Source: Niveispirillum irakense DSM 11586 (lineage in GTDB: Bacteria > Pseudomonadota > Alphaproteobacteria > Azospirillales > Azospirillaceae). From it: a DNA stretch of 64,000 nt. A program made the translations under genes and the position numbers. The stretch's first letter is position 1, and each line of letters begins with the position of its first letter. Under the pieces are notes generated by a model that was given only the letters and a program-made list of their open reading frames with translations, searched no databases and had not been told where the DNA came from. The DNA lies in contig NZ_AUCG01000022.1 in the NCBI RefSeq assembly GCF_000429645.1, positions 186,001 through 250,000 of the forward strand. The letters run 5' to 3'. Below, piece by piece: positions 23,722 through 33,136 of this stretch.

Positions 23722-26550
23722 TCATTCAAGCCAGTGGGCGCCCCCTTTGACTGCACCAACGCTTTCCCTCTGTTCGGCCACTATGTCAGACGCCCGTTGC
23801 AGAAATTCTTGAGCGCCCTGCTCCCGCCCCTGGTACCTGCGGAAGCGAGCAAGGCTGGTTATCGCCCGCGCCTGCCAGCAGAGGGCATGCTGTTCCTTGG
23901 CGATATTCATTGCGTTGTTCAAGGCCGCTTCTGCTTCCACGAGGTCGGCCAGGGCAAACAAGAGTTCACCGCGTTCGCGGTGCAGTTCGGCTAAATACCA
24001 CGCCTCACCCGAACGGGCGCAACGATCCAGCGCCGCATCAATGACCGTCAACGCGTCAACTGATCGGCCTCTCAAATGCAGGCCGCGGGCCTGAGCCAGA
24101 ACCAAGTCTGTCTCATAAAGGACAAAGCGAGTTCGCCGTAGCCGTTCCAGCGCACTTTCAACCAGGGCGAGGCCGTCCGCAACCTCGCCCCGCCGGATCA
24201 GCAGTTCGCCGGCAAACCCGTCGGCATACGTGTTCCAGACATCCAGAGAATGGACCTTGGTCAGATGGTGCAGCAGGCCGATGAACCGGCTGGCTTTCTC
24301 CAGATCGTCGTTCAACAACGCAATGGCACAGGCCGCATCCGACAGGACATGCGCCAGGGTCAGTTCGTGCCCCATCTCTGTCACTTCCGCGATGGTGGCC
24401 TCGACCTCCTGCAAGGCTTCGGCGGGATGCCCCTGCATCCAGAGCAGGCGAGCCAGAGTGATCCTGGCCACGCTGCGTTGCTCATACTGAAATCGCACCG
24501 TGTGGGCGCGGTTTACGGGTGGCGTATACCGTTCCAGCATGCTGTTGATACTGGCGCGCGCTTCTGCGAAACGCCCCTGGAACAACAAGGATCTGGCCCG
24601 CATGCGGTCGGCGATGGCGATATCCGCCTCATCCTGCTGTTGCGCCGCCAGCATGGCGAACCGTTCGGCCATGGCCAGCGCCGCCCTGGGCTGTCCGTCA
24701 TTGGTGCGGTCCACCCACAGGGCCCAAAGGGCCCGGGATTGATAATCGGCATCATTCAATCGGGTGGCAATATCCAGTGTGCGATGCCAGGCCTCGGCGC
24801 CATGGGGTTGGATTGTGTTGGCCCGCATCTGCTGCCATCCCAGCGCCGCGTAGAGCTTCATGCGCTGCCGCTCGTTCCGATGGATCGGAATTTCCAGCAA
24901 CTCCAGGGCCCGATGTACACGGGCATGGCATTCCTCGACCTGAAGCAGCGCAAACCAGAAGGGCACGGCGGCGACCGTGATGCCGATGCCGATGGATGGA
25001 TCGCCATCGGACGAAAAGGCCCAGTCCAGCGCCGCCCGCAGATTATCCACATGGCCGATATAGGTCGACAGCCAGACCGGGGTGGGTTTCGTCTCCCACT
25101 CTGCCTCGGCCTGTTCAAACACGGCCCGGTAATGGGTCGCGTGCCGCCGGCGCATGGCATCCGCCTCGCCCGCCGCTTCCAGCTTCGTTCGCGCGTAAGC
25201 CCTGGTCGTGTCGAGAAGCCGGTAGCGTGCCTGCGCTGGTCCCCGCTCCACGGTCAGCAGGGACTTGGCCGCCAGCTCGGCCAAGGCCTCGTTGATCTCC
25301 ATCTCCTCAACGGGAGGCAGGATGGCGGCTATCAGCGCCGCTGTGAATACCCCGTTGAACACGGACAGGTGCCGCAGCAATCGTTGCCCGACCGCCGGCA
25401 GCGTGCGGTAGCTCCAGTCGAGAGTGGCGCGCAGCGTCTGGTGGCGGGGCAACGCCGTGCGGCGTCCACGCGTCAGCACCCGGAAACAGTCATCCAGCGA
25501 CGCCGCCAGGCCCGCGATGCTTGTGGTATCCAGGTGGCCCGCCGCCAACTCGATAGCGAGCGCGATACCGTCCAGCCGCCGGCAGATCTCTGCAACCGCG
25601 GGCGCATCGGTATCGTTCAGGACATACCCGCCCAGGCAGGCCGAGGCCCGCTCCACAAATAATTGCACCGCGGCGTAAGCCATGGCGTCCGCCGCCAGGA
25701 TGCCTCCCTCCGGTGGCACATCCAGTGGCAGCAACCTCTGCACCCATTCCCCAGCGGCGCGCAGCGGCTCCCGGCTGGTGGCCAGGATGGTGAGAGTCGG
25801 CACCCCGCACAGCAGCATCTCCGCCAGGGCGGCCGCCCCCTCGATCACATGCTCGCAATTATCCAGCACCAGCAGCAATGCGCGGTTGCGCAACTGCTCC
25901 ACCAGATTGCCGGCCAGATCAACCGACCGGTCTGTCAGCCCCAGGAGCGTCGCCAACGCCCCGGCAACCGCCGTAGGTTCCGCCACCGGCGCCAGATCGA
26001 CGAACAAGACGGCGTCCAGCTTGGCCGCACGCCTGGAGACGGCCACAGCCACGGTGGTCTTGCCCATCCCGCCGGGGCCTACGATGGTCACAAGACGCTG
26101 ATGCGACAGCAGGGTGACAAGATTATCCACCACCTCCTGCCGGCCAACCAGACGGGTGACGGAGACCGGCAGATTTCCTGAAACGGGAGACGCCGCCACA
26201 GGCATGGCAGGCGGTGGCGGCCGTTGGTCGGCCATGCCCCGGACGGGCGCCACAAAGCAATAGCCGCGACCCGGCACGTTGGTGATGTAACGGCCCCCAG
26301 CAGGATCATCCCCCAGCGACTTGCGCAGGGCCCCGATATGGACACGCAGATTGGCTTCATCGACAAACGTGCCGGGCCATGTGCGGGCGATCAATTCCTC
26401 CTTCGCCACAACCTCTCCCGGTCGCGTCGCAAGGGTGATCAGCAGGTCGAAGGCACGGCTGCCCAAACGTACCGGGCAGCCGTCGCGCAGCAGCAGACGC
26501 CGCTCCGGCAAGAGCTTGAACTCTCCGAACGACAGGCCCTGCGGCTCCAT
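23722..26550 (-). CDS. Large regulator: OmpR-type winged helix + NB-ARC-like ATPase + helical repeats
   Basis: A 942-residue STAND-type regulator. Residues 5-103 are an OmpR/PhoB winged helix (RLGSRAFDLLITLATRPGEV, YITNVPGRGYCFV). Residues about 130-480 form a P-loop NTPase with Walker A GPGGMGKTT at 158-166, Walker B LLLVLDNCEH and the sensor run TILATSREPL. The remaining 450 residues are Ala-rich helical repeats resembling TPRs. Such proteins couple nucleotide and ligand binding to DNA binding. The frame extends to 26652, but ATG 26550 is preceded by GGAGGGGGG and begins exactly at the winged helix. It is divergent from the isochorismatase-like gene and likely controls that group. The inducer is unknown. 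Confidence 0.88.
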   Translation of the reverse strand: MEPQGLSFGEFKLLPERRLLLRDGCPVRLGSRAFDLLITLATRPGEVVAKEELIARTWPGTFVDEANLRVHIGALRKSLGDDPAGGRYITNVPGRGYCFVAPVRGMADQRPPPPAMPVAASPVSGNLPVSVTRLVGRQEVVDNLVTLLSHQRLVTIVGPGGMGKTTVAVAVSRRAAKLDAVLFVDLAPVAEPTAVAGALATLLGLTDRSVDLAGNLVEQLRNRALLLVLDNCEHVIEGAAALAEMLLCGVPTLTILATSREPLRAAGEWVQRLLPLDVPPEGGILAADAMAYAAVQLFVERASACLGGYVLNDTDAPAVAEICRRLDGIALAIELAAGHLDTTSIAGLAASLDDCFRVLTRGRRTALPRHQTLRATLDWSYRTLPAVGQRLLRHLSVFNGVFTAALIAAILPPVEEMEINEALAELAAKSLLTVERGPAQARYRLLDTTRAYARTKLEAAGEADAMRRRHATHYRAVFEQAEAEWETKPTPVWLSTYIGHVDNLRAALDWAFSSDGDPSIGIGITVAAVPFWFALLQVEECHARVHRALELLEIPIHRNERQRMKLYAALGWQQMRANTIQPHGAEAWHRTLDIATRLNDADYQSRALWALWVDRTNDGQPRAALAMAERFAMLAAQQQDEADIAIADRMRARSLLFQGRFAEARASINSMLERYTPPVNRAHTVRFQYEQRSVARITLARLLWMQGHPAEALQEVEATIAEVTEMGHELTLAHVLSDAACAIALLNDDLEKASRFIGLLHHLTKVHSLDVWNTYADGFAGELLIRRGEVADGLALVESALERLRRTRFVLYETDLVLAQARGLHLRGRSVDALTVIDAALDRCARSGEAWYLAELHRERGELLFALADLVEAEAALNNAMNIAKEQHALCWQARAITSLARFRRYQGREQGAQEFLQRASDIVAEQRESVGAVKGGAHWLE

Positions 26551-26744
26551 CCCCCCCTCCAACGGCGCTGCCCCACCAGCGGTCCGTTTGCACTGCATCA
26601 CAAATGGCAACGGCGTCAACCCCGCCACGGTTAACGAAAGGTTGCGAAACACTACAGATATTTACAGCCCTTTACGGGCGAAACAGCCCGGACTGCGCCA
26701 TGATGTTTCCAGACGGATACACCGCATCCTGGAAGGATATCAAA

Positions 26745-27308
26745 ATGGCCAAGCGCGCTTTGATCGTCATTGATCTGCAAAACGACTATTTTCCCGGTGG
26801 GAAATGGACCTTGAGCGGGGTGGAGGAGGCCGCTGCCAACGCCGCCCGCCTGATCGCCGCCGCACGGGCCGCAGGGGAGCCGGTGATCCATATCCGCCAT
26901 GAGTTCCCCACCACCGACGCGCCCTTCTTCGTGCCGGGCAGCAAAGGATCGGAAATCCATCCCGTCGTCGCCAACCACACCGACGAACCCGTCGTCCTGA
27001 AACACCAGATCAACTCTTTCCGGGACACCGATCTGAAGGAACTGCTGGATGCGCGCGGCGTGGAAGAAGTCGTGATCTGCGGTGCCATGAGCCATATGTG
27101 CGTCGATGCCTGCACCCGGGCAGCGGCCGATTTTGGTTATAAGGTGACGGTGATCCATGATGCCTGCGCCTCCCGTGATCTTACCTTCGGCAAAACCACT
27201 GTGCCCGCGGCCCATGCCCATGCCGCGTTCATGGCGGCCCTAGGCTTTGCCTATGCGACGCTATTGTCCACCGAGGACTATCTGGGAAGCCGCGGCGCAG
27301 CCGTCTGA
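26745..27308 (+). CDS. Isochorismatase-like cysteine hydrolase (nicotinamidase-related amidase)
   Basis: A 187-residue cytoplasmic amidohydrolase. The Asp-Lys-Cys triad of the superfamily is present: Asp10 in VIDLQNDYF, Lys86 in VLKHQINSF and Cys119 in CGAMSHMCVDAC, with the cis-peptide region just before it. Family members deamidate nicotinamide, ureidoacrylate, N-carbamoyl compounds or isochorismate; which applies is not clear. The longer open frame from 26604 is rejected because AAGGA at 26732-26736 precedes ATG 26745 and family alignment begins there. It is the first gene rightward from the promoter shared with the large regulator. Confidence 0.88.
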   Translation: MAKRALIVIDLQNDYFPGGKWTLSGVEEAAANAARLIAAARAAGEPVIHIRHEFPTTDAPFFVPGSKGSEIHPVVANHTDEPVVLKHQINSFRDTDLKELLDARGVEEVVICGAMSHMCVDACTRAAADFGYKVTVIHDACASRDLTFGKTTVPAAHAHAAFMAALGFAYATLLSTEDYLGSRGAAV

Positions 27309-27467
27309 CATGATGGTTAATAATCTCATACCAACGTGTTAGCAGCCTGAAATGTCCGAATAATTGGTCGATGGCCAACAAGGGGGCATTCTGTGCTGGC
27401 TTTCGGGTCGAGCATTTCGGCCCCCCCCGGCGACAACGCCGGTCCCATCGGACATTCGGAGCCTGTC

Positions 27468-28448
27468 ATGAAAAGCATGATGACCCGTGCCGTCAGCACC
27501 ACCCGCCGCGACATGCTGGCCGGCGGGATCGGCCTGTACGCTGCCGGCCTGTTCTCCCCCTCCCTCTTCCCCCTGGCGTCGGCGCACGCCGCCACAGCCG
27601 TTGAAGGAAAACGCATCATGAGCACGATCAAGACCAAGGACGGTACCGAGATCTTCTACAAGGACTGGGGTCCGCGCGATGCACAGGCCATCGTCTTCCA
27701 CCATGGCTGGCCGCTGTCCGCCGATGATTGGGAGGCGCAGATGCTGTTCTTCCTGGGCAAGGGCTTCCGCGTCATCGCCCATGACCGTCGCGGCCACGGC
27801 CGCTCCAGCCAGACCGATACCGGCAACGAAATGGATACCTATGCCGAGGATGTGAAGGCGCTGGCCGCTGCCCTGGACCTGAAGGGCGCCATCCATGTCG
27901 GCCATTCCACCGGTGGCGGCGAGGTGGCCCGCTATGTCGCCCGGGCCGAGCCCGGCCGGGTGAAAAAGGCGGTCCTGATCGGCGCCGTGCCGCCCATCAT
28001 GGTGAAATCCGACAAGAACCCCGGCGGGCTGCCGCTGGAAGTGTTCGACAGTTTCCGCGCCGCCGTAGCCGCCAACCGCGCGCAATTCTACAAGGATGTG
28101 CCGGCAGGCCCCTTCTATGGCTACAACCGGCCGGGCGCCAAGGTTTCCCAGGGGGTGATCGATAATTGGTGGCGCCAGGGCATGATGGGCGGCATCAAGG
28201 CCCAGTATGATTGCATCAAGGCCTTCTCGGAGACCGACTTCACCGAGGATCTGAAGAAGATCGACGTGCCGGTCCTGCTGATGCATGGCGATGACGATCA
28301 GATCGTGCCCATCGCCGACAGCGCGCTTCTGGGCATCAAGCTGCTGAAGAAGGGGACTTTGAAAGTCTACAAGGGCTTCGACCACGGCATGGCCACGACC
28401 CAGGCCGACACGATCAACGCCGACCTGCTCGCCTACTTCAAGGATTGA
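27468..28448 (+). CDS. Tat-tagged alpha/beta-hydrolase (non-haem chloroperoxidase/arylesterase family)
   Basis: A 326-residue protein. Residues 1-45 are a twin-arginine signal ([10 protein letters not shown], hydrophobic run, SAHAA cleavage site). From residue 51 (MSTIKTKDG) the sequence is a standard 276-residue chloroperoxidase/arylesterase hydrolase, with [23 protein letters not shown] and nucleophile elbow GHSTGGGE (Ser147), acid in HGDDDQIVP and base in [15 protein letters not shown] (27603-27608) precedes the internal ATG 27618 at normal spacing. The ancestral cytoplasmic start therefore seems preserved, and two forms (exported and cytoplasmic) are possible. Haloperoxidase activity is usually a side reaction; ester hydrolysis is the likelier role. 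Confidence 0.88.
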   Translation: MKSMMTRAVSTTRRDMLAGGIGLYAAGLFSPSLFPLASAHAATAVEGKRIMSTIKTKDGTEIFYKDWGPRDAQAIVFHHGWPLSADDWEAQMLFFLGKGFRVIAHDRRGHGRSSQTDTGNEMDTYAEDVKALAAALDLKGAIHVGHSTGGGEVARYVARAEPGRVKKAVLIGAVPPIMVKSDKNPGGLPLEVFDSFRAAVAANRAQFYKDVPAGPFYGYNRPGAKVSQGVIDNWWRQGMMGGIKAQYDCIKAFSETDFTEDLKKIDVPVLLMHGDDDQIVPIADSALLGIKLLKKGTLKVYKGFDHGMATTQADTINADLLAYFKD

Positions 28449-28482
28449 TGGTTACGCGTTTCCCGAAACGGTGGAGGTTGCC

Positions 28483-29436
28483 ATGCTGCGTCACGCCTTT
28501 GACCCCGAACCGCTCCCGATCGCACGCCGCGCCTTCCTGGCAGGTGCGGCCGCACTGACGGTGACGGCGGGTGCGCTGGATACCGGGCTTAGCGTGGCGG
28601 CCCCACCAAACCGGTTCGGGCATGGGGAATTCCAGATCGACATCTTCAGCGACGGGTTCATCACCCTGCCCGATGTGATCATCGCTCCCGATGCCAGCCC
28701 GGTCGAACGCGCGGACATCGTCCGGCGGCTGGGCGGACGACAGGGCACCGCCGACATTCCCGTCAACATCCCCCTGATCCGGGCAGAAAAGGCGCTGATC
28801 CTGGTCGATACCGGGTCGGGGGACAAGTTTCAGCCCACCGCCGGGCGGCTGCGCGATAATCTGCGGGCCGCGGGTGTCGATCCGAGTGCCATCACCCATG
28901 TCGTGCTGACCCATGCCCATCCTGACCATTCCGGCGGCGTGCTGCTGCCGGGCGGGGGCCTGTCCTTTCCCAACGCCACCTATCATGTTTCGGCAGCGGA
29001 ATGGGATTTCTGGATGGGGCCGGACCCGGATGCCCGATATCCGGGATTGCGCAATTTCGTGCCCGGTGCCCGCCGCGACCTGGGGGCAGTGGCCGACCGG
29101 CTCGTCCGGCTGAGGGAGGGGGACGAGGTGGTACCGGGCTTGCGCGTGCTGTCCACACCGGGCCATACGCCGGGCCATATTTCCCTGGAACTGGCCGGGG
29201 ATGACGGGTTGCTGATCACCGGCGACGCCATCACCAATGTCATCGCCTCCTTTGAACATCCAGACTGGCGGTTCGGCTTCGATACCGACCAGGAGCAGGG
29301 GGCCGCCACGCGCCGCCGCCTGATTGACCGGGCGGCGGCAGAAAAACTGCGCATGCTGGGCTATCACTGGACCCCTCCCGGCTTCGCCATCGCCGAACGG
29401 TACGGCACCGCTTATCGCCATGTAGCCCTGGCTTGA
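28483..29436 (+). CDS. MBL-fold metallo-hydrolase with Tat-like signal
   Basis: A 317-residue protein of the metallo-beta-lactamase fold. Residues 13-40 carry ARRAFLAGAAALTVTAGA, a twin-arginine-like export signal. Zinc ligands are LTHAHPDHSGG (HxHxDH), His in TPGHTPGH and Asp in ITGDAI. The pattern fits the N-acyl-homoserine-lactonase/quorum-quenching or arylester-hydrolase branch rather than true beta-lactamases. ATG 28483 follows GGAGG (28473-28477) and is preferred to GTG 28471. It lies 34 nt after the chloroperoxidase-like gene. Confidence 0.85.
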   Translation: MLRHAFDPEPLPIARRAFLAGAAALTVTAGALDTGLSVAAPPNRFGHGEFQIDIFSDGFITLPDVIIAPDASPVERADIVRRLGGRQGTADIPVNIPLIRAEKALILVDTGSGDKFQPTAGRLRDNLRAAGVDPSAITHVVLTHAHPDHSGGVLLPGGGLSFPNATYHVSAAEWDFWMGPDPDARYPGLRNFVPGARRDLGAVADRLVRLREGDEVVPGLRVLSTPGHTPGHISLELAGDDGLLITGDAITNVIASFEHPDWRFGFDTDQEQGAATRRRLIDRAAAEKLRMLGYHWTPPGFAIAERYGTAYRHVALA

Positions 29437-29450
29437 CGGAAGGGGAAAAG

Positions 29451-30137
29451 ATGATGATGACGCCCCGCATCCTCATCATCCTCACTTCCTGCGACCGGCT
29501 GGCCTGGATTGGTCCGCCCACCGGTTTCCGGTTATCGGAATTTGCTGCGGCCTGGACAACGCTTACCGATGCCGGATCAGAGGTGGCGCTCGCTTCCCCC
29601 CTGGGCGGTCCCCCACCAGTCGATCCAGTGGGCGATGTGCTGGGGGGGCGGTCAGACGCCACGCGGCGGTTCCTGGCGGATCGGGAGGCGCGCGACGCAC
29701 TGGCCGACACGCTGTGCCTGGAACAGGTGCATGGGGACGATTTTGATGGTTTGTTTTTTCCGGGCGGGCCGGGACTGCTGGGCGATCTGGCAATGAACAG
29801 CCACTCCATCGCCCTGATCAGCGCCTTCGCCGCCAACGGCAAACCCATGGGTTTCGTCTCAGAAGCGCCGGCAGCCTTGCTTGGTGTCCATAAGCCAGAC
29901 GGCACACCCTATGTCGCCGGGCGGTGCTTGACGATGATGGATGGTGGTGGAACCCTTCTGGCTGGAGGCAAGCCATTGGGTGCCCTGCTGACCGATCTGG
30001 GAGCGCACGCCATGCCGGGTGCCGCGGGGGAGCCGCATCTGGTGGTCCATGGGTCGCTGGTGACGGGAGGAAACCCGGCATCAGCAGATATGACGGCCAG
30101 CATCCTGTTCGCTCTGGCGCTCCGCAACGGTCCATGA
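29451..30137 (+). CDS. DJ-1/PfpI-superfamily protein lacking the nucleophile Cys
   Basis: A 228-residue Hsp31-like protein of the class-I glutamine-amidotransferase/DJ-1 fold. Typical parts are RILIILTSCDRL at the first strand, GGPPPVDPVGD (the Hsp31-type loop), DGLFFPGGPGLLGDL and TDLGAHAMPG. The nucleophile elbow usually reads CHGP. Here residues 137-140 are Ser-Glu-Ala-Pro (VSEAPAALL), so both the catalytic Cys and its His partner are replaced. It may be a non-catalytic paralogue or use another chemistry. GGAAGGGG at 29438-29445 decides for ATG 29451 over 29433. Confidence 0.85.
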   Translation: MMMTPRILIILTSCDRLAWIGPPTGFRLSEFAAAWTTLTDAGSEVALASPLGGPPPVDPVGDVLGGRSDATRRFLADREARDALADTLCLEQVHGDDFDGLFFPGGPGLLGDLAMNSHSIALISAFAANGKPMGFVSEAPAALLGVHKPDGTPYVAGRCLTMMDGGGTLLAGGKPLGALLTDLGAHAMPGAAGEPHLVVHGSLVTGGNPASADMTASILFALALRNGP

Positions 30138-30157
30138 TGTTGGAAGGAGATCGAGAG

Positions 30158-31024
30158 ATGCTGCCCGCCTTGCAAATCCGCCAGGACCATGTGATGCCCA
30201 GCCTGCGCGCGGACTGGACCGGCGTGTCCGCCGAACTGCTGAACACGGCGGACGGTCGGGCCTATGATTTCCGTTTCAACGGGCCGGCACTGTATCTCTG
30301 TTTCGGTCTGTCGGGCCGGCGCAAGGACAGCGTGGTCAGCGTCGATGGGGAAAAGGCCACCCGCTTCATCGAAATCGCCAACCATTTCCACATCATCCCG
30401 GCGGGAGCCCGGTTTGAAGGTTTCTCCGTACCCGCGACGGCGCAACGTTTCGTGCAGATCTATCTGGACCCACGTTCAGGAGTATTGCATCCCGACCTGG
30501 ATCTGAAAGAGATCGCGCCACGCCTGGCCGCCACGGACGCCAACCTGATGGCCACGGCCCGCAAGTTTGAGGCGGCGTTGACCGCGCCGCGCCCCCTGGG
30601 CCGTCTTTACGGCGAAACACTGGGCTGCGCGCTGGCCATCGAACTGCTGCAATGGCAGCGCCGCCAGCAGGTGACACAAGGGGTTCCGCGGGGGGGCTTG
30701 TCCCCGCACCAATATAACCGCGTCACCGCCTTTATCCGGGATCATCTGCACGAGGAAATCGGGCTGGTGCAACTGGCCGCGTTGGCCGATCTGACCCCCT
30801 GGCATTTCTGCCGCGCCTTCAAACAGAGCACGGGCATGCCCCCCCATCGCTGGGTTACCGCTTTGCGGATCGAGCGAGCCAAAGAATTGCTGGCCGACAC
30901 TCGCTTCAGCATTACCGATGTGGCCATGGCGGTGGGCTTTGCCGGATCGACGCAATTTGCCCGGAGTTTCCGTATTGGAACCGGCTTGTCGCCCACCGCA
31001 TGGCGTCTGCGACGGCGGGAGTAA
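30158..31024 (+). CDS. AraC-family transcriptional regulator
   Basis: A 288-residue regulator with an N-terminal ligand domain (1-180) and a C-terminal double helix-turn-helix (about 187-285; LVQLAALADLTPWHFCRAFK, then ITDVAMAVGFAGSTQFARSF). AAGGAG at 30144-30149, 8 nt before ATG 30158, sets the start; the open frame reaches back to 29924 inside the DJ-1 gene. AraC regulators next to Hsp31/DJ-1 genes often control them. Autoregulation together with the 26745-30137 set is an inference. Confidence 0.85.
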   Translation: MLPALQIRQDHVMPSLRADWTGVSAELLNTADGRAYDFRFNGPALYLCFGLSGRRKDSVVSVDGEKATRFIEIANHFHIIPAGARFEGFSVPATAQRFVQIYLDPRSGVLHPDLDLKEIAPRLAATDANLMATARKFEAALTAPRPLGRLYGETLGCALAIELLQWQRRQQVTQGVPRGGLSPHQYNRVTAFIRDHLHEEIGLVQLAALADLTPWHFCRAFKQSTGMPPHRWVTALRIERAKELLADTRFSITDVAMAVGFAGSTQFARSFRIGTGLSPTAWRLRRRE

Positions 31025-31243
31025 AGGCGTACAGCCTGAAGTTCACCGCAATATCCGTTGCCTGCCGCAATAAGCGTCAAGACCGCGCCCAAGTAACAGA
31101 CCCAAGCTGATCCCCGTACCGCCCGCATCGGAAAGACTGCCAGATCCCGGCCGCCTTCCCGCAACGCCACCCCTTTGCCCGCAGGTGGGCGGCATTTCCG
31201 CTCTCGAACCTGCCTAGACCTTCTCAGACCTGAAGGAGATCCC

Positions 31244-31843
31244 ATGTCCGCTTATCAATCCGCAATCCCCGGATACCGGTTGGGCGACCCGTCGCTTCCC
31301 CCCTCCCCGGTCTCGTCGGCCGAGTTGGCCCTGCTGAAGCAGACCCTTCTTTTCACCGATGAGGATGCGCATGCGCTGCGCAAGGCAGGCGAGGTGCTGG
31401 TACCGCAGACCGATGCCATCCTGGATGTCTGGTACGGCTTTGTCGGCAGCCATCCCCACCTGCTGCATTATTTCACCAACAAGGCCGATGCCACACCCAA
31501 CATGGATTATCTAGGGCGTGTACGCGCCCGGTTCGGGCAGTGGATCAAGGACACGACCAATGCTGATTACAGCCAGGACTGGCTGAACTATCAGCATGAA
31601 ATAGGCGTGCGCCATACACGGGCAGCCAAAAACAAGACCGACAATGCCGCCTCGGTCGATCATATCCACCTGCGGTACCTGATCGCTTTCATCGTGCCGA
31701 TCTGTTCCACGATCGAACCGTTCCTGGCCAAGGCCAATGCCAGTTCGGAAGACGTGCGCAAGATGCACGCCGCCTGGACCAAGGCGGTGGTTCTGCAAGT
31801 AATCCTATGGAGCCATCCCTATATCAAGCCGGGCGATTTCTGA
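31244..31843 (+). CDS. Single-domain protoglobin (haem gas sensor/carrier)
   Basis: A 199-residue globin of the protoglobin/globin-coupled-sensor fold with no attached output domain. The recognisable stretch is LLFTDEDAHALRKAGEVLVP, then YGFVGSHPHLLHYF. The haem-pocket helix WLNYQHEIGVRHTRAAKNKT (20 residues) carries His118 and His124, and the IGxRH His is the likely proximal ligand. Protoglobins bind O2, CO and NO. AAGGAG at 31232-31237 fixes ATG 31244. Its stop overlaps the next gene by one base (TGATG), and it heads a run of tightly packed redox and respiratory genes. Confidence 0.88.
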   Translation: MSAYQSAIPGYRLGDPSLPPSPVSSAELALLKQTLLFTDEDAHALRKAGEVLVPQTDAILDVWYGFVGSHPHLLHYFTNKADATPNMDYLGRVRARFGQWIKDTTNADYSQDWLNYQHEIGVRHTRAAKNKTDNAASVDHIHLRYLIAFIVPICSTIEPFLAKANASSEDVRKMHAAWTKAVVLQVILWSHPYIKPGDF

Positions 31844-32556
31844 TGCCCGACTGCCTTGCCATCCGCCATGTGGCGTTCGAGCATCCGGGGATATTATCCC
31901 CGGTGCTGGACGAGCATGGCTTCACCACGCGCATCGTCGATGCGGGCATCGATGACATCTGGGCCGTCGATCCGCTGGGAGCCGACCTGCTGATCATGCT
32001 GGGCGGTCCTATCGGCGCCTATGAGGTCGCCCGCTATCCGTTCCTGGGGGAGGAGATGTGGCTGCTGGAGAGGCGGCTGGCGGCGGGGCTTCCCACATTG
32101 GGCATCTGTCTGGGCGCGCAGATGATGGCACAGGCACTGGGTGCGCGGGTCTATCCGGGACCCGGCAAGGAGATCGGCTGGGCAGCCTTGGACCTGACCG
32201 ATGCGGGCCGCAACAGCCCCTTGCGCCATCTGGACGGCGTGGCCGTCCTGCACTGGCATGGCGACACGTTCGACCTGCCGGACGGGGCGGTGAATCTGGC
32301 CAGCACGACGCTCTGTGCCCACCAGGCCTTCATGCATGGACCCGCCATGTTGGGCCTGCAATTCCATGGCGAGGTCGATGCGGATGAGATCGAACGCTGG
32401 CTGATCGGCCATGCGAACGAGATCGCGACGGTCGGGCTGGACCCCCGCACCTTGCGGGCCGACAGCCGTACCCATGGCGAACCCGTCAAGAAGGCCGGCG
32501 CGGCCCTGTTCAGGGAATGGCTGTCGGACCTGCAAACATCCGGGAATTGGAAATGA
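31843..32556 (+). CDS. Class-I glutamine amidotransferase domain protein (GuaA-N-like)
   Basis: A 237-residue stand-alone glutaminase-type protein. The triad is intact: Cys89 in LGICLGAQM, His175 and Glu177 in LQFHGEVDADE. An oxyanion strand MLGGPIGAY lies at 52-60. Proteins of this kind resemble the amidotransferase half of GMP synthase and gamma-glutamyl hydrolases, but no synthetase partner is next to it. Its start shares a base with the protoglobin stop and its end overlaps the redoxin gene by 4 nt. A role in amide or glutathione-type chemistry during redox stress is possible but unproven. Confidence 0.85.
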   Translation: MPDCLAIRHVAFEHPGILSPVLDEHGFTTRIVDAGIDDIWAVDPLGADLLIMLGGPIGAYEVARYPFLGEEMWLLERRLAAGLPTLGICLGAQMMAQALGARVYPGPGKEIGWAALDLTDAGRNSPLRHLDGVAVLHWHGDTFDLPDGAVNLASTTLCAHQAFMHGPAMLGLQFHGEVDADEIERWLIGHANEIATVGLDPRTLRADSRTHGEPVKKAGAALFREWLSDLQTSGNWK

Positions 32557-33101
32557 TGAAGGAAGCCCCCCTGGCACCGGAACTGGCGGTAACCCGCTGG
32601 TTCAATACACAAAAACCCCTTACCCTGGCGGGCCTGCGTGGCCGGCCCGTGCTGATCCATGCGTTCCAGATGCTCTGCCCCGGCTGCGTCATCCATGGCA
32701 CGCCGCAGGCGCAGAAGGCGCACATGATGTTCGGCGACAGCGACCTGGCCGTCATCGGCCTGCACACGGTGTTCGAACATCACGATGCCATGGGGCCGGC
32801 CGCGCTAGATGCATATATCCACGAATTTCGCCTGACCATGCCCATTGCCGTGGATCAGCCGGGCGACGGCATCCCGACGCCGGTGACCATGCGCCGCCTG
32901 GGCCTGCGCGGCACGCCCTCATCCGTGTTGATCGGTCGCGACGGTCGCATCCGCCACCATGGCTTCGGCCAGGAAGATGACATGGCTGTGGGCGCCATGA
33001 TCGCCGCTGCCATCGCCGAGAAGCCGTTCAGAACCGCCATGAACGCAGCCGGCATAACCGACACCGACGCCTGTACAGATGAATTCTGCCACGCCCCCTG
33101 A
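32553..33101 (+). CDS. Thioredoxin-fold redoxin with CPGC motif (AhpC/TSA-like)
   Basis: A 182-residue protein of the thioredoxin/peroxiredoxin fold. The active-site motif is CPGC (42-45) in [14 protein letters not shown], and the cis-Pro region is [16 protein letters not shown], with an unpaired CxxxxC near the C-terminus (DACTDEFC). It lacks a signal peptide, so it works in the cytoplasm as a thiol reductase or peroxidase. Position between a glutamine-amidotransferase-like gene (4-nt overlap) and catalase supports peroxide defence. Confidence 0.82.
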   Translation: MMKEAPLAPELAVTRWFNTQKPLTLAGLRGRPVLIHAFQMLCPGCVIHGTPQAQKAHMMFGDSDLAVIGLHTVFEHHDAMGPAALDAYIHEFRLTMPIAVDQPGDGIPTPVTMRRLGLRGTPSSVLIGRDGRIRHHGFGQEDDMAVGAMIAAAIAEKPFRTAMNAAGITDTDACTDEFCHAP

Positions 33102-33136
33102 CAATCCCGATCAAGCCTCGATCAAGGAGCCCCGTC

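Noticed and set aside
23316-23812. Overlapping 79- and 101-codon frames after the GntR-type gene
   Set aside because: They overlap the regulator end or the large regulator gene, have odd composition, and match nothing recognised.
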